In this document: positions 13,392 through 25,300 of the stretch, one piece after another
Position numbering within the stretch: the stretch's first letter is position 1
How the letters are laid out: each line of letters begins with the position of its first letter
Assembly: GCA_027943335.1 (NCBI GenBank)
Contig: BSBK01000879.1
Span: 430,001 to 494,000, forward strand
Direction of reading: 5' to 3'
From: Chamaecyparis obtusa
Lineage: Eukaryota; Streptophyta; Pinopsida; Cupressales; Cupressaceae
Length of the DNA stretch: 64,000 nucleotides
Made by a program: the position numbers and the translations under genes
The notes under the pieces: model-generated
Databases searched by the model: none
Seen by the model: the letters and a program-made list of their open reading frames with translations, nothing else
What the model was told of the DNA's origin: nothing

Positions 13392-13714
13392 TTGATAATG
13401 ATTGATTTTTATATGCCAATGAATTTAATTTTTATATGCCAGTCTAGAGAACACTTTCAAAGTTTAGGGTATGTTCTACATGATACTCTTAGTTACAGCA
13501 CAAATGCAACTTAATATATTTTTGATGCTGGGAAACCCACTGCAAAAACTCATCTGCAGGTGAAATTTAATGCTGTGAATCTTGGCATTGTTAATGTTAT
13601 TACTTTTCCTCACGTTTCATATTTGTGAAAATGTTTCTTGGCACTATATTATTCTTATTACAATGTTCTTTGTTGTGGGGCAGGAGGTCAATCTTCATTG
13701 TCTTCATTGTGGGG
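13392..13714. other. Sequence downstream of the SET-domain gene
   Basis: Probable 3' untranslated or spacer sequence after the TAA at 13389-13391. No further exon could be supported. Confidence 0.4.
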
Positions 13715-15690
13715 GACAGTGAAGATTTCTCTGACAAATAGCAGGTCTTCTTTAGTATCTTATAATAACATGCTAAATTGATAAAGGTGTTATGGGCATT
13801 TAATCTATAATTACTAATAGACTAAGCATATTATTAATATGCTTAATGTTCCATTTAAATGCATTTAACACAAAAAACAAATTTACAAAACTGAACCAAT
13901 GGCATGTTTACAACAAAGATGTGTTGAGGAGTTTGCTCCTTGTTTAATGTTAACTATTCCTGCACAATCCACTCATACAACAGTGAAATGCTATGTAGAA
14001 GGGATGGTTGATAGTGTTCCTTGAGGGAAGGGGGGTTGTGAAAGACTTGTTATCATTGTATTGTGTATTTCCAATATGTTTGGTTGCAGGGCAGACCAGG
14101 AGAATGAAGGATCACTCACCGATTGCATGATAACCCGGTTTTGAAGGGTCACTGGAAGAGGGGAATGAAGGATCACTCAGTGATTGCATGATCACCCCAC
14201 CAAGCATTCTTTCCTTTGATTTTCCACAATATCTCAAAGTATGATCATTATTCTTTACTTTCTTCTATATGCTATTCTTTCTATGGTTTTTTTATCTCAG
14301 AAATATATCAAAAACATTGTAGATGTGCATATAAAAGTAAAATATTGTCCTTCAATTATTCCACATTGAAACATTTCCTCTTTGGAGTATTGTCTTCGTT
14401 TGTACAATATCTATCAAAAATGGTTCCCATATTTCTTCAAGATCTATTTTAATCTTTATATTGCAATTTTGATTAGATTTGACCTATAGTTGATTTCATT
14501 AGTATTTTATAACATATACTCCTAATGTGAAATGTGGAGAGAAAGAAAGAGACACAATAGGTATGAATTACACGATATACCCATCATCACTTAGCACTTA
14601 AATAATAAATTATGGACAGGGAACAACCCCCTAACCTCTGGATGTTTGTTTCATGTTGGCCTCTTATTATATGCAAAGGTAGGCCTCTCTTAATCAGGCT
14701 AACAACCACAGTGTAGGGGCCATAAATTATGGAACCCAAAATAGTGCACACTTGTATTAAATAAGGTTTAGTATACTACAAGGGAATGGAAACCATGCAA
14801 TAGTGCCTCATGGGGATGGAAGAAACCCTTCACCAAGAAGATGGTTGTGTCTGCAATATTTACTAGAGGCAAAGAACATAATTTGGTTCCAACAATTACC
14901 CCTAGAAGATAATGGCACCCACAAAACACTTGGAAAAGATAGCACTCACTATATCTTTAATCACTCTTTTAAAGCTGGGACAATAAATCTCGAAGATTGA
15001 TCAACGAATTCTTGAACACAAAGAACCATTGACAGATATGATTCATGTGTACAATAGCCAACAACCAGTTGTTCCAATCATGGTGTCCAATAATTATGTT
15101 AGAAAAAGCATCTACAAATCCCTTACACAACCATAATAGATTCAAACCATGAACTATAAGAACCTAACAATGGGACTAACAAAGATACAACCTAAACAAA
15201 TCTTGATCATATTCCACCCTATTGTAAGGCCCAAGAAGTAACTCTATCTTAAAGCTACACATTCCTCTAGATGAAGCTCAAAGGTTAGGTAGCTGAAGCA
15301 TAGCAATACTTGAATGAATATAGGAATAATTTGATGTACAATCATTTGCTAGCTTGGTTTTTGGGTTTTCCACATAATATTTTCCCTTTAACCACATTTA
15401 TAGTTTGAGAAAATCAGAAAAAATTGTTTCAAATTTATATTATCCTTTTGAACTAGCACACTGCCATCAAAATGCATAATCATTGGTCATCTCAAGAAAA
15501 TTCCTATTGATTAGTAGGATATCCTTATAAAAAATTGATGCATGGATTTCTTGTGAATTATTGACTGCTATGTATCCTGCAACTATGAAAGGAATAGTAT
15601 TGGTGTTAGGTTTCATTTATTATTGAATTCAATGGTTTCCAAGATGTGTTGAGGAGTTTTCTCCTTGTTTAATGTTAAGTGTTCCTGCAC
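13715..15690. repeat. CACTA internal inverted repeat, right arm
   Basis: Reverse complement of 8260-8920 (at 13915-14560) joined directly to the reverse complement of 5481-6506 (at 14566-15600). The join lacks the 1.75-kb insertion seen in the left arm and so records the empty site. Bases 13765-13920 recur inverted at about 17925-18050. A 65-codon frame at 14803-15000 matches the one in the left arm. Confidence 0.75.
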
Positions 15691-15827
15691 AATCCACTCA
15701 TACAATAGTGAAGTTACAAAACTGAATCGATGGCAAGTTTACAACAAAGAAATAGAATGACAATAATATGCTGAAAATTCTATTCTGTTTCATACATGCG
15801 AAAGGACCACATTTTAAATTGTTGTCA

Positions 15828-17265
15828 CTGAAATGACCGCATTCTACTAGTGTCGTGCCCTAGCCCATGCTTTAACTCCATTATTTGATGTTATTGGTGC
15901 TTGTGCTCAAGGATATCCATTTTTTTTAAATGTTGACTGTGGTTATCAAATGGACAGCCCGTGAGCTTCTAGCTAGGTGCCATTTGTATTGATAGCTTAG
16001 GGCATCAAATGTATTGTATCATTGATAGTTGATACTTTGTTAAAAGGAAATAGGAAAAAGAATGATTTTTATTTAGTTTCTCTATTTTGATCCCTAAGTG
16101 GCTTACAACCCTAGAGAAGTATATGCAGATTTATAGATGCAGTTGCAGGATACATAGAAGCCGATAATTCACAATAAATCCATGCATCCAATTTGAATAG
16201 CAATTAATACAAAGAACTAGGGTCCTCCAATGACCCAATCATCCAGACCTTGACTATCCCCTCAACTAGTGACCCTTCAAAACTGGGTTATCATGCAATC
16301 AGTGAGTGATCCTTCATTCTCCTGGTGAGCTTCTAGGTAGGCACCATTTGTATATTTGATAGCTTAGGGAATCAAATGTATATTGTATCATTGATAGTTG
16401 AGACTTTGTTAAAAGGAAATAGGACAAAGAACAATTTTGATTTAGTTTCTCTATTTTGATTTGTAAGTGGCTTACAACTGTAGAGAAGTATATGCAGATT
16501 TACGGATGCAGTTGCAGGATACATAACAGTTGCTAGTTCACAAGAAATCCATGCATCTAATTTGAATAGAAATTAATACAAAGAAATAGGGTCCTCCAAT
16601 GGCCCAATCATTGGGACCTTGACTGTCCCCTCAACCAGTGACCCTTCAAAACTGGGTTATCATGCAATCAGTGAGTGATCCTTAATTCTCCCGGTCTACC
16701 CTGCAACCAAACATATTGGAAATACACAATACAATGATAAAAAGTCTTTCACAATCCCCCTTCCCTCAAGGAACACTATCAACCATCCCTTCCACATAGC
16801 ATTTCACTATTGTATGAGTGGATTGTGCAGGAACAATTAACATTAAGCAAGCAGCAAACTCCTCAACACATCTTGGAAACCATTGAATTCAATAATAAAT
16901 GAAACTTAACACCAACACTATTCCTTCCATTCACTTCTACCAAGAATAAAACATTTAATTCATTCAACATTACATATAATCATTAGATAGTTACATTTCC
17001 TGACTGTGTAGAGGAATAGTCATGACCAAAATGATCAAAACTACTTTCACCCTTACACAAGCTATTCCAAACTTCAAGTAAAATGAGCAATATGCTATAT
17101 AAAATCATTCATATTCATAGTAACCATTCGAAGGATCATTTTGTCAATGAACCCTCTGACTGTACCCCTGCGATAGAGAAAGGAAACCTCAAAATAGAGA
17201 AAGGAAACTTAGTAAAACCAGTCTATGCCGATGTTTGTGAGGGTACAGTCATGATAAGTGCCTCT
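15828..17265. repeat. CACTA internal direct repeat, right copy
   Basis: Matches 4376-5480 (as 15828-16925) and then 8958-9290 (as 16925-17265), both in direct orientation. This shows block shuffling within the element. No gene. Confidence 0.7.
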
Positions 17266-17543
17266 CAAACCTCTCCAAACATGTAAGATTTTATTTAAAT
17301 ACTTTATTGATCTCTTCTAAACATTAACCAAATCAAACCTACATTTGAATCCACACACAATAACCCCAAAATGAAGGGTTTTGTATACTTTAATGAATCT
17401 CAGTCACTGGTAGTGCATGGATAGTCAAACCAGTAGTCTCCAAAGCATTCAATAAGTGACTGGATTGTATTTAATACACATTATTCCTTCCATTCACTTC
17501 TACCAAGAATAAAGCATTTAATCCATTCAACATTACATATAAT

Positions 17544-17609
17544 CATTAGATAGTTACATTTCCTGATTGTGTACTAGAGGAACAATCAGGAAATGTAACT
17601 GTCTAAATG
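17544..17609. repeat. Hairpin with 27-base arms
   Basis: The left arm CATTAGATAGTTACATTTCC... (17544-17570) pairs with ...GGAAATGTAACTGTCTAAATG (17582-17609) with few mismatches and an 11-base loop. Confidence 0.75.
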
Positions 17610-17629
17610 ATCCAAATATTTGAAAATAG

Positions 17630-18800
17630 TGAATCGATATCCTTGAGCACAAGCACCAATAATATCAAATAATGGAGATAAAGCACGGGCTAGGGCATGA
17701 CACCAATAGAATGCAGTCATTTTAGAGAGGATTCATGATCAAATAAAATGCAATGCATTTGAAATTTGCAGTTGAATATGATGCCAGATGCTCAAAAGAT
17801 GAAGAAATCACATATCTTCTCTCGCACTCAGCTTTCGCTCCTCTATCCAATCGAAATAAAAATGATGAGGCCGTTTCACTTTTTTTTTTCATAGCCAAAT
17901 CTTCCTTGTACCATACGAAGAACATGCCATTGGTTCAGTTTTGTAATTTGTTTTTTGTGTAATTAGTAATTGGCAGATTAAATGCAGATAACACCTTTAT
18001 CAGTTTAATTAGCATGTTATTATCATATCAGATAAAGTATGTTTAAGAATTGTTGGGACTGGTCCTTTTGCGTGTATTAAACATAATAGAATTTTTAGCA
18101 TATTATTATCAATCTATTTCTTTGTTCTAAACATGCCATTGGTTCAATTTTGTAGATTTGTTTTTTGTGTTAAATGCATTTTTCGTGAAGAGGGGTCTTG
18201 TTCTGAGGAGATTGATGAAGATTGTGCACCTCAAAAACCAATTCATAAGGTACCAATCCATGTTTCCTATTCGCTTATATTTTTGGTTTGGTAAATCTCC
18301 TTATAAGTTTCATGTCCTTTCTTTTGATTACTATGGATGAGATATATATCTTACATTTAACATTCAACTTCTTTACATTTTAGAACATGTAGTGTGTTTT
18401 TTGAGGATTTTACCAAATCAACTTTTAACATAAACCAAAAACACCAAACTGATATCTTGCCCTTGCAACGTGACAAAATATTTGCATTTGACCAATAACT
18501 GCAAGCAATTGAATGATAAATCCACATACCTGTATCTTTGTAAAATACCTGGAACATCAAAAAGATGGCTAAGTGGCTGCCGCCATGATTTTTATCTACT
18601 GAATATGGGAAAAAAAAACACCAAAAGGAATCGAATAGAAAACATGATTGGTCATTTCAGAGAGCATTTATGATCAAATAAAATGCAATGCCTTCTCTCG
18701 CTCTCGGTCAGCTTTCACCCACTCATTTTCTCCCACTCCTTTTCTCTACAATTGAAATAAAAATGATTTGGCCATTTCAAAATAGTGAATCGATATCCTT
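17630..18800. other. CACTA right half: inverted copies of the left subterminal region
   Basis: Bases 17630-17885 and, more weakly, 18655-18800 are inverted copies of about 4047-4310. A piece near 18150-18260 stays open in one frame (about 33 codons ending CAPQKPIHK before GTACCA) and could be an exon remnant, but nothing recognisable supports it. Confidence 0.5.
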
Positions 18801-18891
18801 GAGCACACACACCAATAACATAAGCTATTTTGATCTGTGGGTACCCCAATGTTGGCAAGAGTTCTTTTATTAATAAGATTACTTTGCAAGC

Positions 18892-18975
18892 TTGAAGAAG
18901 CGATATATTTTGGCAAATGAAGAGTGGAAAGATGATGATCTTCCTGAGATCATGGATGGACACAATGTTGCAGAC
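18892..18975 (+). pseudogene. Fragment resembling nucleolar GTP-binding protein 1 (NOG1)
   Basis: A 28-codon frame reads KKRYILANEEWKDDDLPEIM and then DGHNVADI. The L-A-N-x-E-W...PEI-M/L-DGHNV-D segment is characteristic of the C-terminal half of NOG1, a nucleolar GTPase needed for 60S ribosome assembly. Only this short piece is present. It lacks the GTPase motifs and runs straight into a hairpin repeat, so it is a captured or copied gene fragment within the CACTA transposon. Identification is from recalled family motifs only. Confidence 0.5.
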
Positions 18976-18981
18976 ATAATG

Positions 18982-19061
18982 GGAAGACATCTTTCGAGCC
19001 TGGCCCTGGATCCTTCGACAATTGGGGTAGGATCAAGACCCAGGCTAAAAACATGTCTTCC
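18982..19061. repeat. Hairpin 1 of a run of five
   Basis: GGAAGACAT...AGCCTGG...TGGATCC pairs with GGATC...CCCAGGCT...ATGTCTTCC. It is an imperfect stem with short internal loops. Confidence 0.75.
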
Positions 19062-19122
19062 TTTTTGTTGTGGAATATAGGCTCTGTTGTTGCAACAATG
19101 ACAGACTATGATGTACATATCA

Positions 19123-19309
19123 CAACAGCTGAGAAACACAAATGTAGGCATCATGGTCACAATTTTTTGGACACACAACATAATTGAGTGCTATTCCCAG
19201 ATGATGCAAAGAAACCACTACTTTGCATCATCTCAGAAAACCACTCAATTATGTTGTGTCTCCAAAAAATTGTGACCATGATGCCTACATTTATGTTTCT
19301 CAGCTGTTG
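19123..19309. repeat. Hairpin 2: 68-base arms
   Basis: Arms 19123-19190 and 19242-19309 are reverse complements with a few mismatches (CAACAGCTGAGAAACA... to ...TGTTTCTCAGCTGTTG). The 51-base loop holds a second small stem, GATGATGCAAAG to CTTTGCATCATC. Confidence 0.9.
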
Positions 19310-19315
19310 TGTCCC

Positions 19316-19406
19316 AGGACCCCTTATGACCCTTTACGACCATTTACAATCCCTAAGAATACATCTTAGAGGTCTTAAAATGTTGTAAAGGGTCATAAGA
19401 GGCTCC
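19316..19406. repeat. Hairpin 3
   Basis: CTTATGACCCTTTAC pairs with GTAAAGGGTCATAAG, extended on both sides (AGGACC to GGCTCCT, and CATTT to AAATG). Confidence 0.85.
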
Positions 19407-19565
19407 TAGGAGGGGCTAGGTGAGCTTCCACCTTCACGTGGTTGGCCTTGTTAAGTAGAGAATGTTAAACTATTCTCGAAACAAAGAGAAGCTCAATAAT
19501 TTAAGGTCTCAGTCCACGGAGATGCTAAAAAAATGATGAGAATCAATGATGGAGAGTTTTTAGAT

Positions 19566-19694
19566 TCTGAGAAGACGTATATGGAGTGGAGGCCAGATTG
19601 AGTACTAGTGCAGAGATGATGATTCAGTAACCTACATCTATAAAACCTTCACAATTATCCCTTCTTTGGCCTCCACTCATTCCTCTTCTCAAAA
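19566..19694. repeat. Hairpin 4
   Basis: TCTGAGAAGA...GGAGTGGAGGCCAGA pairs with TCTTTGGCCTCCACTC...TCTTCTCAAAA across a loop of about 65 bases. Confidence 0.75.
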
Positions 19695-19900
19695 ATGGTT
19701 ATCTAGAAACTTTGGATAGTGTTTTATCATCCATGCACGAAATGTGCTAGTGATCGTATAAAATTACTTTAGGCCTCCAGTATTGATGAGATGTACAAGT
19801 GTAAAATGTTTTTGCGAGACTGTGATCAATTTCTTCAGTGTACATAAATGCAAGGCGGTGATTATTCTCGACAATCAACAGGTAGCTAGGACTAAAGATA

Positions 19901-20333
19901 ACATAGCTCAAGAGACCATCATAGGTTGTCTCTTTCTTCGGTCTATATCATTGACAAAATATTTTACCTTTCATTAGCTCATCAAATCTGGGGATTTGAA
20001 ATAATTTAATAGAATATTTTCATGACAATGTATATTATTTAAGTTGACGTTGCATGAATTTATCTACTTCTCGCACTTGTATACTATGAAAACAATGATA
20101 AAGAAGCATCTTCTCCCATGACAATGTTTCTTTATCGCCGTCCTCATAGTCTACAAGTGCGCGAAGTAGATAAATTCATGCAATGTCAACTTAAATAATA
20201 TACGTTGTCATGAAAATATTCTATTAAATTCTTTCAAATCCCCAGATTTGATGAGCTAATGAAAGGTAAAACATTCTGTCAATAATATAGACCAAAGAAA
20301 GAGACAACCTATGATGGTCTCTTGAGCTGTGTT
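19901..20333. repeat. Hairpin 5: about 200-base arms
   Basis: Left arm 19901 to about 20106 and right arm about 20126-20333 are near-perfect reverse complements (ACATAGCTCAAGAGACCATC against GATGGTCTCTTGAGCTGTGT). The loop is about 20 bases. This is a MITE-like or inverted-duplication foldback. Confidence 0.9.
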
Positions 20334-20915
20334 AACTTTAATGTGCCTATCTGTCAGTTTTTTGACAATTAACAATTAATTCCGACAGAAGCGCTATGCA
20401 TTCGACAGACAAAATGTTGGAAAAAAATAATTTTTGACATTTAGTGTGATAGTAATGCTATACATTCGACATGGAACCCTGTCAGAGAATAGTGCATAAC
20501 TGTCGCTATTTCGATAGTTTAAGTGTCGTAAAGAGAACATTTTTTATAGAAATTTCAACAGTGAGGCCATATCACCGACAGGTAGATCTATCAGAATATG
20601 ATGCTAACTATCGGTATTCCAACAGTTATACTGTCAGAATTAGTATTTTTCGACAGTCAGTTCCGACAGAGATTGTATATTTCTGATAGGTCTTGTTATT
20701 GAAATTTCGATGGATGAACTGGAGGAAATGCCATTTTGAAGCTGTTGTTATTTGCAACTTTCCAACGTGAAAAGGTGTCGATAAACTGACAAGTAGGTCT
20801 TCTGTCGCAATCTTCTACGCAAAAATGGTGATGGACTCATGTGTCAAAATTCTGACAAATGAGCGTTGCAAATCCAACAAATGGTCATCAAAATTTGGCC
20901 CCAAGTGTAGTAGTG
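20334..20915. repeat. CACTA right subterminal and terminal region
   Basis: Rich in short variants of CCGACAG / CTGTCAGAA / TTCGACAG in both orientations, then the right TIR ending TGTAGTAGTG. Such arrays are usually the binding sites of the CACTA TnpA-type protein. Confidence 0.75.
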
Positions 20916-21063
20916 GGTTATTGGTTGATTACAAAGAATGATAAGACTATCATTGAAGAGGACAATCTTGAGACATGTACTAGCGATGAGAGAGATCTAT
21001 TCATGTGTAACATACTTGCAAGAGAAGCACTTTTGACAGCCGTTCCGAAGAATGAGTACAATC
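20916..21063 (+). pseudogene. Copia gag, middle piece
   Basis: Continues the frame broken at 3876: YWLITKND, then SDERDLFMCNILAREALL and VPKNEYN. This is typical copia gag (UBN2-like) sequence. It is cut at 21063 by the minus-strand copia and resumes at 33064. Confidence 0.8.
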
Positions 21064-22341
21064 TGTTAGAATAATTGAGAGGGGGGGTGAATCAGTTATC
21101 CAGTGTCCCTAAATCAAAATGTATAATTCAAAACAAATTCTTAAACTTTTGTTACTCAGTAAACATAAAATACTTTCACTGTTTGTGCTTTTACCGATTA
21201 TTAGTCTAAAACTTATAACAGTTACCGATCAAATCTAATATATAACGTGCAAAGTATGATAACAAACAAATATCACAATCAACACATAACACAAGAGATT
21301 TAACGTGGAAACCCTGTAAAGGGAAAAACCACCTGGGACCAGAAACCCAAAATTATTCACTCTTCTGAAGTGAGGTTGGTGAAGACCCAACCGTATTAAA
21401 GGTTTACAAACACACTGTTATGTGTGACCTTGTTAGAGGATTTTAGACTAGAAGTTATCGTCCAACCAACATTCACTATGGGGTTGACAGGATAACATTG
21501 TTCATTATATGAATGATACATCATAAGACTTTCTTAGTCCACTTGGTTAAGAGATTTTGACTGTGTACAATGGTTAAATATGTAACAGTAGATGATCTGC
21601 CTTAATACAACTTCAATTGCAGATTACAGACAAATATTCAGCTCATACAAATCTTTCTGACCAATATTACACTTCAGATTCAAGAATGTATCAACTTACT
21701 GTCTGTCGGTAATTACTCTTTGTAGCTTAGTATTTGTTCTGCAGCTCGGTTCTTACTAACCAGTATGATCAGAATGCATGAAAACTTGTTCACACAATAA
21801 TCCTGCAGTATCTTCTTCTTCTGGCATTTTTCATAATGAAACCCTAGTCTTTTATATAGACGAGTAAAATGTTTTCCTTTTTGTCCATTTGCCGCTTAAT
21901 CACATTCATTGATTTTTCCACTTCAAGCTTCCTCGACTGATGTGTCAATAACATGTTTCAATCTGTTCCATTAGATCTTCATTTAATTATGTTAGCCGTC
22001 GATCTTCATAACAAACATTATCTGTTATCACTGAAATTGAGGTACTTTATAGATCATCAATCTTATCGGCTAAACTGATCATTTAATTCATTATGTTCTG
22101 CTCGGTTAACAAAGAAATGCATCGGTGAACACAAGCTCGGTTAACGCTGTTCTCGGTATACACTACACTCCGTCGGTGTATACTGAAATGCTTCATTTAC
22201 CGACAACACTGCTTTGTGTCTTTCAGCTCTATTCTTCATCATAGATGAATGCAACATAATAAAGTCAATATCATATAATCATAGACTCATCAACAAGTTA
22301 CTCAATGTGTTCCTTATCCTCATCTGACATGTACATCTTCT
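21064..22341 (-). repeat. 3' LTR of minus-strand copia, outer part
   Basis: Closely matches 31573-32854 of the other LTR. It continues after the 4.3-kb insertion at about 26618-26823. It includes a G-tract, AATTGAGAGGGGGGGTGAAT, near the edge. Confidence 0.88.
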
Positions 22342-25300
22342 TGTGAGGCCCCAATGATATATGGACACTGTTAATACATAATTTGATGCTATTTTGAGGT
22401 ACTTTACAAGATTCTAATGTAATGGACATTTGGTTTACTATTAGACCTTGCCAATAGTTGTGATGTATGTGTAGAATAGACCAATTTTTTTTTTATATAT
22501 TCTGATGCCTTGGATATCTCATTTAATTTTTACATAAACTTTTAAATGTACTTTAATATTTTTATTTCTATCTCTAGTACTAAAATTATTATTTTGATTG
22601 CTAAAAAGAAGCCATTCTAAAGAATCTACAAGGTATGTTCACAAGTGATAGTGATAATATTTTGAGTATTTAATATTTCATTTTCTATACTTCTAATGTC
22701 ATAACATATGAATCCTCATCTTATATTGAATAAGAAATTTACATAGAATTATATTTGACTTCTTAGCTCATATTTAATGCTTTGGTTGAACATATTTGCA
22801 TTGAGTACGAATACAAGTCGATTACTCCTTAGTGTGACTAAAATATGTGGTCATAAGGAGATAAAAATTAAGGTATGTGATCAATTGTGGTTGAGTGTAA
22901 TAATAAATTTTGTATTTGGCTATGAGAGAATTATTTACATTCTTAATATGACTATTGAAATATAATAATAATAATTCCTAAGTAAGTGAATTATTGCAAA
23001 ATAATTGTGTGAAATTTGATTTATATAGCAAGCTAACATTATTGTGAGCCTTGATTTGTGTTTAGTGTTAAAGACCATGTGTCCATGAGAGATACCATGT
23101 CAACAAGCCCCTAGCAACACAAATGCAAGTAGTCAAGAAAAGAGGTATGTTGAATGCATGTATAAGTTTTGTAGTTATTGGATATGGATAGGATATCAAA
23201 CATATAGCTTAAACAATTTGAAATGTAGTACTCGAATAGTAAATCTTTTCTACGGGTTTTATAATGAGTAATTCCTCATTGATTTTATTTCTTGGAAGTG
23301 GAGGTAGAAGAGAAGGAGAGAGGGTATCAAAGGGGGGGACATTGGCTACGACGTACTTCCTTGGCCTGAAAAGAACATATAGGCTTGCACTAAAGCTTCA
23401 ACGATGCCTCATCCAGCCATGGCATTCCCACCTTCGAGATTTCATCCGTAGGTCACCACCTTTCTTCTTCCAGTTCATTACTTTGTGGTTTTTGGAAAAG
23501 CCTAAATTAACTGGTAAAGAGAAGACTATGGATTGGATCCTTGTTTGTTCAAGTGACTTCAATCTGTCGATTAAGTTTTAAGGCATGGCCACCTTGCATA
23601 TTCTGGTTGCAAAAATTAAAAAAAATTAGGTTGAGGGTAAAGAAAAGAACTTCCCGCCTGCAAGTCTGGGCTTGAGTGTGATCTAATAGATAGGGTATGT
23701 TTTGCATTTTTTCCCCTTTTTCCACTTTTCTTGTAAGAGAGTGGATCCAAACCCTGCTAGATAGTATTAAACTCTTATCAACTCATCAATGGCGCATCTT
23801 TTAATAGATCTTTATGAACATCACATTTAAAACAACGATCATGGTTTGTTCTTTTAACATTTCAAGAAGTTCGCAATAAAAATAAAAATCAAAATAAACA
23901 AAGGGACAGACTGCAATGCTAGTTCGCACAGCTGGGTTGCTCAACCAGCTAGAGGACATATAAATCAAATCCTGTGATAGCTTCGTGGTGTGGAGGGAGA
24001 GTTAACAGGTCTGCAAGGCTTGATAAGTCCCACTCATTGGGGAAACGATATCATGGGAATGGAGGTGTTGAATTTCTATAAGCGGCTACACTCTATGCTT
24101 ATCATGATCCTGCACAATGTCTCCTCGTCCATGCTGTGAATGTTAATACTCTCAATTTTCTGGAACAAATCTGTAAGTTCTTTTTGCCCCTTTCGTAACT
24201 CATGATGCTAGCTTAGGTATATAAAATTAAATAAACTATCCTTCTCTAAAAGAGTTCATATATGATAATCTATTTAGTGTCATCTCTATCATTGTTCATG
24301 GTTTTATTGTTAGCCTTCCATCGATGTCATTTTTGTTATGCTGTAAATTATATGGTTTGCTACTTTGGGGTTTTTACCACTTCCCTGTGTAGCTTTTAGC
24401 CTTTCACCTAATAGAACGATCAAGACATGGGGTTCTTTTCATTCTTGACTTTTCAACCATAGCTTTCAGTCCTATCTCATCATGCTATCAATGTTAATGA
24501 GAGAGGGAAAATATGCTTTATCATTCCATCATTCAACCTATAGTAACCAATTTGGGTTATTGTTATTGTAAATGCTGTTTGGAAATGTTCATTTTTCTGT
24601 ACCCTGTTGGGTATTGATTCTCCTAGTTTGATTTTTTTTGTTCTTTTCTTATATTGAGTATGGATAGGTCTTGTTATTGCACCCAATTTGACATATATAA
24701 ATCTTCTCTAATCATTGGGCATTTAGATGTTAACAGATTTTTGTGTTTTAGAACAAGGCAATGCTTTCATTGAGCCTCTTATTTTTTTTGTTTTCATCAC
24801 TTCATTAGCACAATATTTCAGCGAGTATTGAACTTTTTGTTCCTCCAATTTTAACGTATGACTTTGTTGCTATTTTTGGTACTTTTCTTACTGCAGTCAA
24901 ATAACAAAATCTTGAGTTTGATGTTGTTGAGAGTGAATAAATGTTATTTTACTTCTATAGAATTTACCTTTTTAGATACCCACTCGACTATGTGTTTTTA
25001 ACAAAATAATATGACTTTTAAAAAGGTTTTCTTTTATTGGTATTGAATTGGAAGGATTTTCAAATAGTGCATGTCAAGCATGGCATTGATTCTAGTATAG
25101 ATCAAGTGTTAACATATATAGTTTAGTTTCAAGATTTACTTAATTATTAAGATTCAACCAGTTGACATTTCATTGCAAACTACAGATCTTTTAGTGCGGA
25201 TAATTATTCTCAAGACCCATCATTTATACAGTCAATAATTCAAGTTGTATAGTTTGAAATTTTATTGGTAGTATTTTCAATCATAATTAATAAATTATCT

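Noticed and set aside
19123..20333. Calling the hairpins microRNA genes
   Set aside because: Arms are too long or loops too large for firm precursor rules, and no expression data are available. Reported only as foldbacks.
23264..23581. A 105-codon frame in the 4.3-kb LTR-like insertion
   Set aside because: No recognisable motif and no second copy to test conservation. Length is within chance for this region.
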